Shown here: piece by piece, positions 22,720 through 34,369 of the stretch
Position numbering within the stretch: the stretch's first letter is position 1
Layout of the letters: each line of letters opens with the position of its first letter
Assembly: GCF_000708205.1 (NCBI RefSeq)
Contig: NW_014575559.1
Coordinates: forward strand, 770,575-834,574
Reading direction: 5' to 3'
From: Mixia osmundae IAM 14324
Lineage: Eukaryota; Basidiomycota; Mixiomycetes; Mixiales; Mixiaceae
Length of the DNA stretch: 64,000 nucleotides
Position numbers and translations under genes: made by a program
The notes under the pieces: model-generated
Told to the model about the DNA's origin: nothing
Databases searched by the model: none
What the model saw: only the letters and a program-made list of their open reading frames with translations

Positions 22720-25700
22720 ATGGTCAGGCCTGCGCTGCAGAGGAACAGCTTACCGGAGCCACCTGATGGAGATAACGAAGGACTGAGCGAGCCAGAGGGT
22801 GCGATGGATGAGCTCGAGGCGCCCGAGCTGGCGTTGGCGTCAACGATGCCTGATCTGCCTGGACAGCCCTCACATCCACCCAAAAGCTTCGCCGAAGCTG
22901 CTGCCGAAGAGCTTGAAGATGCGGACAGCTCAGAATACCGCGGAGCAACAAGTCATCCCATGCTGCCCTCTTGGTCCTACCCTAGCAAGCCTCACGTACC
23001 GAACCCACTCGTGCCAGATGAAGAGCTCCCGAAAGTTGCCTCGCCGCTCAAGTCTGCATCAGCTCACACTGTCGACTTACCTCCGATTGATCAGCTGGAC
23101 GAGTCGGATGGGCAACCCATCGCGCAACGACATGCACCAAGCTCACCAGAGATCAGAACGACCATCACACTCAATGGCAACTCGCCTTCATACCGGTCTC
23201 TGAGCAACGGCACGCTCGCCTCCGATGCAAATGACCCGTCAGGTTTCGAGGAACAAGACATCATCGCGCTCGAGGCAGATATTGAGCCGAGTATCCAGGA
23301 TGAGCATGTTCAGATACTCTCGCGCGAGGATGCGCCGCGGAGGACACGCGCTCAGATTCTCACCCGCGATAGTAACACCGTCGATCCTGCCCGTCATGCG
23401 TCTGAACCTGCACGCCCCGTACTCCCCCTACAGCCGCAGATACTCAAGAGACCGCTGAAACCACCCGTCTCGTCTGTCGATGCCTCGCCTGACTCGCCGC
23501 AAGCGCAAGATAGCGACCTACCTGGCCTCAACGGCGGGCAGAATGGTGGTCTACAGCAGTCTCTGCAAACAGCCATTGCTGCACCGCCCAAGCCCAAGGC
23601 GCCAGAATCACCGGCGTATGGCTACTCCTACACCGATTCTGACCCGCTTCAGACTGAGCTCGAGGAATGGTTCTCATACGTAGAAATCCCTGGCGTCGTC
23701 AAGGACGGACGTGATAGCTGGGAGCGTGGTTGGGAGACGAGTCATTCTGACGAGCCGTGGCTCGAAGCAACGCCTGCGTTGCGCAAACGACATATCCAGG
23801 ACATGCTCGAACACCTGGAACATTCAGACCCGGAAGTGCGCTTCGAAGCTGGCAGAAGACTGGCTTACATCGCCCATGGCACTCCCATCTACTCAGAATC
23901 GTCTGATCACCATCTTTTGCTCATCATCACAAACTGTAACGTACTACGCGAGGCTGGCACACTCAATGGCGTCTTTGAAGCGCTCAAAGGCACCGCAAAT
24001 CGATGGCTCCTGCTGAGCACGACAAACGAACGGAATGATGCTTCGCCGCTTGCGCCCTCGATGACCAGAGTAGAGCGAGCAGAATGTCTCGAGGAGATCA
24101 ACTCGGAACTGTCCATGTATCTCAGCATCCTCTACTTTATGGGCGAGATCTTCAATGGTGACCTGCAATGGGCGGAAGAGATTATGTCGGTTGAGCCCCC
24201 CTTACCTGTCTATCTTTTCACACTTGTCGCCAACCTACGCGAGAGGAATGCAAAGGGATACCCTGTCAAGAAGGTGAGCTTGACGCCTTTGACAAAATAG
24301 ACTTGCTCATATCAGGTGGAAAGCTACTGCTACTACTCTGGAAGGCTCTCCTAGCGTGTATCGGCGGCTCGCAGGACATTCAGCGCGTCAAGAAGCTTGT
24401 CAGAGAAATTGAAGGCTTACACAATCCCGACATCAAGGGCACGTCTTATTTTCACTTTACCGGATTCAGACTGATGTGAGCGAGTAGCTCGGGCGCAACT
24501 AGCGACCAAAGTGGCCACAACGGATCTCGCTCATTTCGGAAACGATGTCGCGATCAAATATCCGAGCTACATACCCCCTCCGCCGCCTATGCCAATACCC
24601 GGGCTGCCGCTCGAGCGCATCAACCGAGCAGTGGCTCCTACGCCCATCCGACCCACTTTCTCATATCAGAGTGGTCCGGATCCGGCTAGCAATGCCGAAG
24701 CTGGTTCGAGCAAAGCACAACAGCCGCAACCTCCCACACCGGCGCCATCGCCTCCGCCCGCAGTCGCAAAGGGAAAGAAGCAACAATATCAGACGGACCA
24801 GTCTAAGCCATTTGTCATGCCTTTCTCGAGCGCGAACTCGCGATACAAGGGCAAAGAGCGAATGGTTCCCAGGAGCGTAGAGGAAGCGGCCGATCTGTAT
24901 CTGACCAATCTTAGGATCAGCACATCGCTCTGGCAGATCTGGAAGGTCAGAGAAGAGTGTATGGCGGAAGAGACCGGTCTTTCTCGCGTGCTACCCGATG
25001 GATCGACTGCGGCTATGAATGCGCTTACTGATCAGGTGGCGACTCTGACGCTGGACGAAGTCGACTCGGACGACGAAGGCTCGCCTGCAATGGATCCAAT
25101 GACGTTCTTACGACGCTTGGAGAAGGAGACTCGGCGACAGGCGACACAAGCGCCTTCGCCGATCAGCGCGAAGCTCGAGAAGAAAGCTCAAGATATCGTC
25201 AGACTACAACGGATTGAGACGCTCTACCGCTCGACCTTGCCCAGACTACAAAGTGTCGTCATCGTCTTGCTCAAGTTACTGCTCGCCACCGTCACGGCCA
25301 ACAATGGGCTAGGCAACTCTGGCAATGCCGAAGACCCGCCGGCGGAGCTCACACTGGAGGATACAGACATTTTGCGCCATCGTGAGATCACGTCGAAAGC
25401 TGTCTCTGCAGTCTTGCTACTTACTTTACGCTGGTTCAAAGCTTCACACGCTCTGAAATTCGAGTACCTCGCGCAGCTGCTCGTTGACTCAAACTGCTTC
25501 TTGCTCATACTGAAAATGTTCGGCCTGCAAGAGGTTGCCCAATCTGTTGCATCCCGTAACGATGTCGAGGACTGCAAGTCAGTCATTCAGATCATGGACT
25601 CGGAACGCATGCTGATATTGCCTGTAGCTTCTTCCGCTATTGCAGCATGTACGGCAGCGCTGCCCCGCCTGTGCCTCGACCGGAAGACATATTGCTCGCT

Positions 25701-26933
25701 CAACCCGCCAACAAAGGCACAAGTGCAGAGGCGCAAGCTCGCGGAGAAGGCCAGATCATCACAGAGTACTCTTCACGCAATTTCTTCTCGGCCATCAATT
25801 TCGTGCATATTCTGCAGAAGCTCACAAAGCGCAAAGCGCACCGGACTGCTCTGCTCGTACAATACAAGAGTTCTGCGATACTCAAACGTATCTTGAAAGT
25901 CTCTCAGCCAGACTTGCAGCTTTACACACTCAAGGTCATTAAGAGCCAAGTGCCATATTGCGGGCGCAAGTGGCGACAGAGCAATATGAAGGTCATCACG
26001 GGCATCTACCTCCACCTGAGACCAGATCTGCGCGAGGAGTGGCTTACGACTGTCGACCTGGATGGCGATATCGAGGACTCGCTACCGCACGAGCAGGCTC
26101 TGCGCGATCTGATCAAATTCTTCAATGAGAAGCACTACAGCATTTACGCGCCGAACTTGCACCGCCGCTCGACGTCCAGCCTTGGCGCGTCGTCGAACGG
26201 TCCCAACGAATCAAACAAGCCACCTCATCCGTCACCAGGCTTCAGTCATGGCAGCATGCGACTCTCGGACCACGACAGCTTCCCACCGACACGTCCCATG
26301 TCGAGCATCAGTTTAGATGACCATGCGAGCTCATACTTGTCAGACTCGCTCGCAGATCACTACCTGGAAGATTACGAAGAGATGCTGGGCGATCTCTTCA
26401 CACCCAATTATGCTGCGCCAGATGGCGACGCGAACATCTGGGCGGATACTGGCAGAATGCAATCCGAGCACGCGTGGCAGCGTTTGTCAGCTATACTTGG
26501 CGACTATGATGACATCAGCGACTCTGAGAGTATTGGTAGCGTCGACTACTTCGGTCTGACCGACATCGGTGCCGATGAGACTGCCTCGGACGAGGGTGAC
26601 GAGCTGAAAGCATGGGAGCAGCTCAGGTATGCTTCGCGTCATAGTAGTCAGACAAAGCTGACTCTTACGCCCTTTTGCAGTCCCGAGACGATCTCTGCGC
26701 TCGAAGAAGAACGCGTGCACAGTCTGAGCCCAGCAGGCTCGCCTCGCTCGCCAAGGCCACGAAGGTCGAGTCAGGAGCCACGTTCGCCTGCTCTTCGGCC
26801 TGTGCTTAGCTCGCGGTATGACGACGACAAGGTCTTTGACAGCAGATCAGACGACGAGAACTTGATCGTCCCGCCTCGTTCACCTCATACTGGACCAGCA
26901 GTTGACGAGTTTGAAGTTGTCTTTGGCCAATGA
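22720..26933 (+). CDS. FAR11: STRIPAK subunit Far11 (STRIP1/2 homologue)
   Basis: Core scaffold of the STRIPAK phosphatase-kinase complex, acting in cell fusion, septation and Golgi/nuclear-envelope signalling in fungi. After a disordered N-terminal 300 residues comes the N1221 domain (EEWFSYVEIPG, LEHLEHSDPEVRFEAGRRLAYIAHG in part, ILYFMGEIFNG, PVYLFTLVANLRERNAKGYP, LLLLLWKALLACIGG), then IKYPSYIPPPPP and a C-terminal part (RNFFSAINFVHILQKLTKRK, PYCGRKWRQSNMKVITGIYL). Exons: 22720-24273, 24324-about 24438, about 24512-25577, 25628-26626, 26681-26933. The join near 24439-24511 only keeps phase with a GC donor (G/GCACGT); the GT at 24475 gives the wrong frame. The last intron is 54 bases, a multiple of three without a stop. 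Confidence 0.87.
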
Positions 26934-27018
26934 ATCTTTGGCTGTCAGTCAGGTGAACGGCGAACGGCGCGCGCGTGGTCCCAATCTGCCCAAGTCCTCG
27001 CCGTGTAGGCCAGGCAGG

Positions 27019-28112
27019 ATGGCCTCGACGTCGAGTGGGACGCCAGCTGTGCGCTCTGCTGCCGGCAGCCAGGAAGGCCAGCCAAGGGCGTCTGCTTGGG
27101 GCAAGTCTCGTCCCGCGGGCGGTGCCTTGGCAGGTCCAGCAGCGCAGGCTAGCAATGTGGACTCAAAGGCCGCTGCCGCCAAGCCGAGCTCTGACGGCAC
27201 AGCCACAAAGCCAGAGAGTACATCTGGTAGCACTCGCAAGCCTTCAGTGGCCGCTGTCGTTGCTTCTGGGCCGCCTACATCGATTAGCTCCGTCGTGCCA
27301 CTTGAGAGCAAAGCAGTTGCTGCTGTTGCGGGCTCGTCAGTCTCACAGCAACCCGCTCAGCAGTCTGCTTGGACGAAGAAGCCTGCATCCATCACTTCTG
27401 CGCCCGCTCAGGCCAGTCGACGTCCAGCAGCCAACAGCTCGAGGCCAGTCAAAGAGCTAGGTGGAATGCTCGGTGCGACAGTCAGACTGCATCTCTCGCC
27501 CATCGCAAACTTGCCTAGCCCAGACAGAGATCTAGCAGAAGGCGTCGTATGGGGCTTCGATGCAAGCCTAGGCTTTGTCGCGCTCGAGATTGCAGTCAAA
27601 ACGACGACGGCTGCCCAGACGGGGACCGCGAACGACGCAAAGCAAGCAAAGACCTACCAGCTCGTTCGACTCGATAGGATACGTTCCTACGAGCTAGTAC
27701 AGCCGACACCATCCGACTTTGTACCCATGATTGTGCAGCGATTCCCGCAAAAGGTACTCGTCAATCGCGAAAAGGCAGCAGTACGCGCAGAGACCGTTGC
27801 AGCGGCTCGCGTTGGACCAAAGGGAGTCACACCTCTCGGCCAAGCCATCTACGACGCTCTCGCAAAGACGTATGCGCGCACACGGTCTGATCTGCGCCTT
27901 GCTGACATGAGCGCAGTCTGCCCGTGAGGTGGCACAAGACGAATATCATCGTCATGGACGAAATCCTGATCAGCCCGCCCTACAACCCGCCAGACTGCCG
28001 CACGAGTGCAGACGATCCAGGCGCGAACGGACGCTTGCTCAGGATTCAGAAAGTTCTCGAGGGCGAGAGGACGAAAGTACTGAGGCAACAGCCTGGCTTG
28101 AGCTCAGCGTAG
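27019..28112 (+). CDS. LSM12: Lsm12 homologue
   Basis: Lsm12 proteins join an Lsm fold to an anticodon-binding (AD) domain and associate with Pbp1/ataxin-2 and ribosomes. Here an Ala/Ser/Pro-rich N-terminal 145 residues precede the Lsm part (LGATVRLHL, EGVVWGFDASLGFVALEI, YQLVRLDRIRSYELV), then the AD domain (PLGQAIYDALAKTYARTR/LPVRWHKTNIIVMDEILI, then SPPYNPPDC and RIQKVLEGERTK). The intron 27885-27916 is only 32 bases but has a CTGAC branch site and restores LPVRWH, the family core. It starts 85 bases after the FAR11 stop on the same strand. Confidence 0.9.
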
Positions 28113-28157
28113 CTCGCCATCCTGTCACGAGGCAATGCATTGCAGTCGTAGCCAACA

Positions 28158-29705
28158 CTATCCAAAACGAGCGAGACGCCGTCGCCTGATCTCATCAGGG
28201 GTGGGTTGCTCTATCTCTTCTAGATCATCCTCATCCACCTCTTCTTGCTCTACTGGTGCTGCCAAATTTGGTGCTGGTGATTCAGAAGTGATCCTACCGG
28301 CGGCCATTTGGTTGCGTAGGGCAGCATCATCAGCTGCCGAATGAGGCGTCGACGTGCTCGAAGCAATGTCGGACGAAGCGGATGAAAAGGCGAGTGAAGC
28401 TTGAGTAGCCAGTCTGATCTGCTCTTCTTCGCTTTCTGCACCTGTCAGGACTGACTCGGTTTTGCTCGAGCCAGCACGCGGAATTGAGCTCTCCTCATCC
28501 GAGCTATCTACCACGATGATGCTTTCGTCTGAGCTATGCGTTTTGCGCGCGACATGCTTGGTTGTCTTTCTTCGCTGAGCAGCACGTCGATTCCATGGCT
28601 CGTCCTCATCTGTCGTGCGCGATCGAGATTTGTTGTTCGTGCTGTTCATGATAGGCGGCTGCGGCAGGGGGCGCTGAGTGGGCCGTCGCTGGGTGTCTTC
28701 TGGCGCGTGTGCAAAACCCAGCTCGGGATGCGTGAAAACATAAATGTCGGCCTGACTGGTGGGTAGCGTCGTCTGATGGGTTTCACCTTCGTCAGAAACG
28801 ACGGTAAAGATCGAATAGCCCTCGTGTTGCGCTTGTTGGAGCTGCATGTCCAGGTAGAGCACACTGATGCGCTCCGGTGCTGGCAGGAAGCTATTCAGAT
28901 TGTACCATATCGCACTTGCTCCTCCTTGTTCTCCTAGCTCGGATGATGGCGGCCCAAAACGTCGCATGGCGAACCAGTGCTGCTGGTAATTGAGGATGAA
29001 CGCAGCCTGATCACCTGGATTGTGTTTGTACGCCTTCATCTCGTCAGACGCCCAGCGTACCAACCTGAGCCCCATCCATTTGAGCGCTTCATCGACGACG
29101 GTCACGCTGAAGAAGCCAGTGTCGTCTGCATTGTAGCCTGTCCTGCCCGTCCGCTCGCGTTGCTTCCCGCTGGCGCGACTATTCGGCATAGCTCCTGGGA
29201 TATCAGGCATCATGTCATAGTCGTCATCAGCAGTCGTAAAGGGATGTCGCTCGTGTGTGCCACTGGGTCCGGCTTCTCGATTGTCTTCACGCGCAAGATC
29301 AAGCTCGAGTGCGTCCAGTCGCTGAGCGATCTGTGCGAGTTCTGAAGCGGTGAAGATGGGCTCTTGGAAGAGTGCGTTTAGCGCATGCTGAGCGCAGAGC
29401 ATGCTGCCCTCTATTGTGCCTGTCAGCTCAGGCAAAGGCAAATGTCGACACTTGCTTGCCTTCTTGCTATGATTCGAATCATCACCAGGAGTGAGGGATG
29501 TTGCGGATGGTTGAACAGTGTGATGATGAGAGATTTGTGAGTGCATCATCGACAGGGTAAACGCGCGATGGTGAGAAGGAGATTGGGAGTCGAAGGTCAG
29601 CATTTGCATCGAACGAGAGATGAGTCAGACACGTCAGCATGTGCTCATAGCCTGATTTGATCGACTGACCCTCTCATGATAGATCTTCGTCAGTAGCTCG
29701 TCCAT
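28158..29705 (-). CDS. Josephin-domain deubiquitinase, ataxin-3 type
   Basis: Cysteine protease that trims ubiquitin chains. The exon 29705-29670 encodes MDELLTKIYHER, matching the ataxin-3 start; the next recognisable coding begins near 29412 with GSMLCAQHALNALF holding the catalytic Cys. The His motif is QQHWFAMRRFG and the Asn motif WYNLNSFLPAPE. Between the Cys and His motifs is an acidic insert. A Ser-rich tail follows with a ubiquitin-interacting-motif-like helix EEEQIRLATQASLAFSS. The first intron would be about 260 bases, far longer than its neighbours, so a small missed exon is possible (the family's QE after HER is not accounted for). Confidence 0.85.
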
Positions 29706-29841
29706 CGACTCAGTGACCAGCAGTCATGGGGTCCTCGATAGGATCAACGCGTCAGCACAAGCAGTCACAAGACAACGATGTAGCCCTGGGTCCGTTAGAG
29801 TTTATATATGTGGTTGTTCAACGCGAATGTCAAGCCTCATA

Positions 29842-29975
29842 GGTTTCATGGTGTAGTAGTTATCACGTTCCCTTGTACGTTAATTGCCGACTATTTTCAT
29901 TCAACTCTGATCTAATCTCTCAGCACAGTACATCTGTTGCGGGAAAGGTCTTGGGAGCATAACCCAATGGAATCA
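29842..29975 (+). tRNA. tRNA-Val-like gene with insert in the anticodon loop
   Basis: Acceptor stem GGTTTCA pairs with TGGAATC; the D-arm GTGTAGTAGTTATCAC is Val-like; anticodon stem TTCCC/GGGAA and T-stem TTGGG/CCCAA are perfect. The anticodon loop is broken by 61 extra bases. Of these, 29875-29923 (49 bases) starts GTACGT, has CTGAT/CTAAT and ends CTCAG like a spliceosomal intron. Removing it leaves TTCACA (anticodon CAC, Val) plus 12 bases at the normal 37/38 tRNA-intron site; removing those too gives exactly 73 bases. Ending the intron at CACAG (29928) would give UAC, also Val. Against function: the T-loop is AGCATAA, not TTCRANY, and the D-loop has AG for GG. A simple canonical intron giving GUA (Tyr) is the alternative reading. 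Confidence 0.6.
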
Positions 29976-29980
29976 TTTTT
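29976..29980 (+). terminator. Pol III T-run
   Basis: TTTTT directly follows the last base of the tRNA-like gene, as expected for RNA polymerase III termination. Confidence 0.6.
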
Positions 29981-30461
29981 GCTGCTTTGCGTCTCGCTTT
30001 TTGATGCTGCAGAGTCGCTTGTACGATGCTCCAGGCTCGATTTTTGATGCTGCAAAGGGCGTCGCATATAGCGTACGCCTTCGGTCAAAACACATTGAAT
30101 TCTTTTCGCGTACAATTTGGGTTTTAGGAGCAGTGAGTCAATTTCTTGCCCGACGGTAATCAATTGTTTCCTAGCAGAGCAGTCATGCTATCGGGCAACA
30201 CAGCATCCGTTGGGAGCTGAGGAGGCTACAGCTCGTGTGTAAAGTGCTGCAATTATCCTACTGGCCTCAGCAGATGCATAGATGCTACGCCTCAAAATGT
30301 ACGCCAGAGACCAGAGCCTGTTTGGGTTCCTCGCAGCTGATATGATCAAAATCTTGACCGCACAAGCAAGCGATCTCTGACTTGAGGCGACCGTTCATGG
30401 CTTCACGCGCTTCATGTGCCAAGCTCACTTGCGCGCTACACGAGGACTGCAGCTTTGCGCG
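29981..30461. other. Intergenic stretch, no feature seen
   Basis: About 480 bases between the tRNA-like locus and the NDUFAF5 stop. Only short frames without marks occur on either strand. Confidence 0.4.
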
Positions 30462-31668
30462 CTATAAGATATCCTTGAGCGATTGCTTAGCGGATCCACG
30501 CTCGAGCGGTTTTGGCTGAGTTGGCGATGGCTTCCAGCCTATACCGTAAATGACTTGCCAGGTGGCAGGGATTGTGCCATCCTCATTGCCATGCAGCTCT
30601 GTTCAGGCACAGTAAGCGATAGTGATGACGATCATAGAAAGCCCACCTTTGTAGATAGCACCTGCGGCAAGGAGCGTATCACGCTTGAGGAAGTTGCGCC
30701 GGTTGACGACCGCATTGTTCTCTCCCATGAGTTGGAGATCGTGTACGAGCTCGAATATCGAAGGATAATTGATGACAATCTCATCTACGTCAACTGCTGG
30801 CAGTGCAAAGTTGGCTCGTGATAACAGGTTCGACATTGAGCGTGAGTCTGCTCGCTCTTAGTCGGATTAAGATAGCGACTGAGTACTCACCAGTCATAGG
30901 GGAAATGTGTGGGCTCAGACCGCCTTCGCGCTCCATCTCCGCCAACTGCAGCGATGTCCTGATCTGCGTGTTAGCAGGCGTCATGTACAGCCTAGCCGGC
31001 TAACCTGAGCTCGAAGAGTGTGTCACCCCCGAGCAATGAAGCGATGAGAACACCATCCGGCCGTAATGCGCGTTGCAGCTGGAACAGAACGCCTGCTCTC
31101 CAGTACTTTAATTTCATGCTAATCGAAGCTCAACCTTTGTGGACACACCTGGCAAGTCGTTGACCCAATGCAGAGCGAGCGAGGACATGACGACATCGAG
31201 CGAGTTGGGCTCGAATGGTAACCGCTCGATATCCTCAATGAGCAACCGCTCGACGGGCAGCGCGTATTCTACCGAGCGATCACGTTCGAGAAGCGGCCGA
31301 CAAGTGTCGACCATGAGGACGCTCTGAGTGATGTCTGGATCCAAGAATTTGGCCAGATGTCCTGCCCCAGAGCCAAAATCGACGACTTTCGGATATCGCC
31401 TCTTTATATCCTAGATGCAAGTCATGAGCGCGAGACGGCAGGTGAGTCATTTTCATCGTACGAGCAGACGGTCGATCATGTTCTCTGCTACTGCGTCCTT
31501 GACATAGTCTGTCTGCCGAGAGAGTACAGGATCTCGAACTGATCTGACTCTTTGGGCGTGTTTCGTCTGTCGGTCAAAGACGGCAAGCGCAGATGTGGAA
31601 GGCATGCCCGGTGCTGCGCTCGCATAGCTCCTCTGTGCATGTCGGCCGGTCTGCAGGAGCTTGTGCAT
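30462..31668 (-). CDS. NDUFAF5-type methyltransferase/hydroxylase, complex I assembly factor
   Basis: Mitochondrial SAM-fold protein that modifies an arginine of a complex I core subunit. Six minus-strand exons: 31668-31462, 31410-31149, 31092-31005, 30958-30891, 30847-30647, 30598-30462. The N-terminus is an acid-free presequence (MHKLLQTGRHAQRSYASA) followed by VFDRQTKHAQR. Then the SAM-binding loop VVDFGSGAGHLAKFLD, SSLALHWVNDLPG, LRPDGVLIASLLGGDTLFEL, SLQLAEMEREGGLSPHISP, INYPSIFELVHDLQLMGE and the typical end RGSAKQSLKDIL. All junctions keep phase. Its presence shows the organism has complex I. It is divergent from the DUF4336 gene, 90 bases apart. Confidence 0.94.
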
Positions 31669-31758
31669 CCTGTAGGACTCTGAAGATCCGATCGACTGGT
31701 GCGCGTCATCGCGAAATCACACAGTCGATCTACTCTCCTCTGCCTTATCATCGACAAG

Positions 31759-32930
31759 ATGGCGACTTCAGACTGGGTCGTGAGCTTCTTTACTTGCGTC
31801 TCGCTATGTACTGCTGATCAGCCACGATAGATTCGCTCAGTAGCGCCGGGCGTGACCATTTTCGTGCGTTGATGCCTTTGTGCATTGGCGAAAGCTGATC
31901 TGGTCACACGACAGTCCAAGCCGTTTGCAAGAGGTGAAAGCCCCAGGCATCAGCACTTCTCTCTTGCTTAGTCAACAGGGTCAGGTGGCTTCGTGCCTAT
32001 CGGAGGCAGATCGACCGCTATCAAGCTCGCTTCGGGCAATGTCTTTCTGTTCGCTTCGACGCCTTACAATGAAGAATCACGCCAGGCTATCGAAGACATG
32101 GCCACGTCCAGCGACTCGAAACAGACAGGCACCGTCAAATGGGTTCTCGCGCCCGACTCTGTGCATACCATGTTTACGAAACAATGGTAAGTCTGCTCGC
32201 AATAGCCCAGGTCAAGGGGCTCAGCATCCGCACGCGCAGGCAAGAAGCGTACCCTGATGCCAAGATCTACGGATGTGAGGATTCGGCGAAGAACAAGGAG
32301 ATCAAGTGGACCAAGATCTTTACAAAGGAGAATCCCAATCCATTTGCAGAGGACGAGGAATTGAGCAAGGAGATCAAATCCGAGTATTTCTCGGGCTTCG
32401 TCAATCAGGTAGGCCTCCTTGCGGACTTCAGATTGAGCGCTGACAGTCATACAGGATATTGCTGTGCTTCATATGCCATCAAAGGTTCGCTTGAGATTGT
32501 ACAAGCACAAGACGCGGCTTACATTCTGGACGGCGGACAGACCTTAGTCGTTGCAGATCTGCTCATGAATCTGCCCGGTGAGTCTACTCATTTGACCGGC
32601 GTGAGTCATGCTGACGGTGTATCAGCGACGGAGCAATACAGCAAGTCGAACAAGAGCGCATGGGGCTTCACCGGCTACATGAACCCTTTCTCTGGTCTGC
32701 ACAAGACCTTTGTCTCTGGACCAGGTGCAAAAGACAAAGACAGCATGGCAGCGAGCGCCAAAGTCGTCAACGCATGGGATTTTACCCGCATCATCCCTTG
32801 TCATGGTCTGTCTGATCTGCGGCGCAAGCATATGCAGTCGCTCATCACAGTGTGACGCGCAGGAGACGTTCTGGAGGGAAATGGAAGGGCAGCTTGGAGT
32901 TCTGCCTACTCAAAGCTACTGAAACCTTGA
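31759..32930 (+). CDS. DUF4336 family protein (metallo-hydrolase-like)
   Basis: A widespread fungal and bacterial family of unknown reaction with a metallo-beta-lactamase-like core. Marks: FVPIGGRSTAIKLASGNVFL, APDSVHTMFTKQW, AYPDAKIYGCEDS, LVVADLLMNLPATEQYSKS, WDFTRIIPCHGDVLEG. Eight or so short exons starting 31759-31779, 31831-31863, 31915-31933, 31979 onward; the second and third encode only IRSVAPGVTIF and SKPFAR but keep phase and give the expected start of the family. The final intron splits CHG/DVLEG. About 270 residues. No targeting signal is evident. Confidence 0.85.
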
Positions 32931-33073
32931 TCCGCGCACGGTACTGCAGTCTTTGTCACTTATACCACCTGCATTGCATGTGTTGTCGCCTCCCTCTATA
33001 CCGAACAAGCGCTGAGTGCTGAGTCAGCACATTCGACAAAGACGCGCGCCTTTCGTTGGACCCGGTCAGCATC

Positions 33074-34232
<1,159 letters not shown>

Positions 34233-34369
34233 ATGTTGCTGTCATGTTGTACACTCTCTGCATCTCGCATTGACCTATCACCCCCCTGGGCATTCGCGTG
34301 TCGCGTGGTTTCGCTGCCGTCCAGCTCATCCTCAGACTGGCCCGAACGAAGGATGAGCAGCAGACGACG

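Noticed and set aside
29842-29975. Reading the tRNA-like locus as tRNA-Tyr (GUA) with one 61-base intron
   Set aside because: The 5' and 3' halves are Val-type and position 37 would be a pyrimidine in the exact 37/38 reading; TGTAC does pair with GTACA in the insert, so it is kept only as an alternative.
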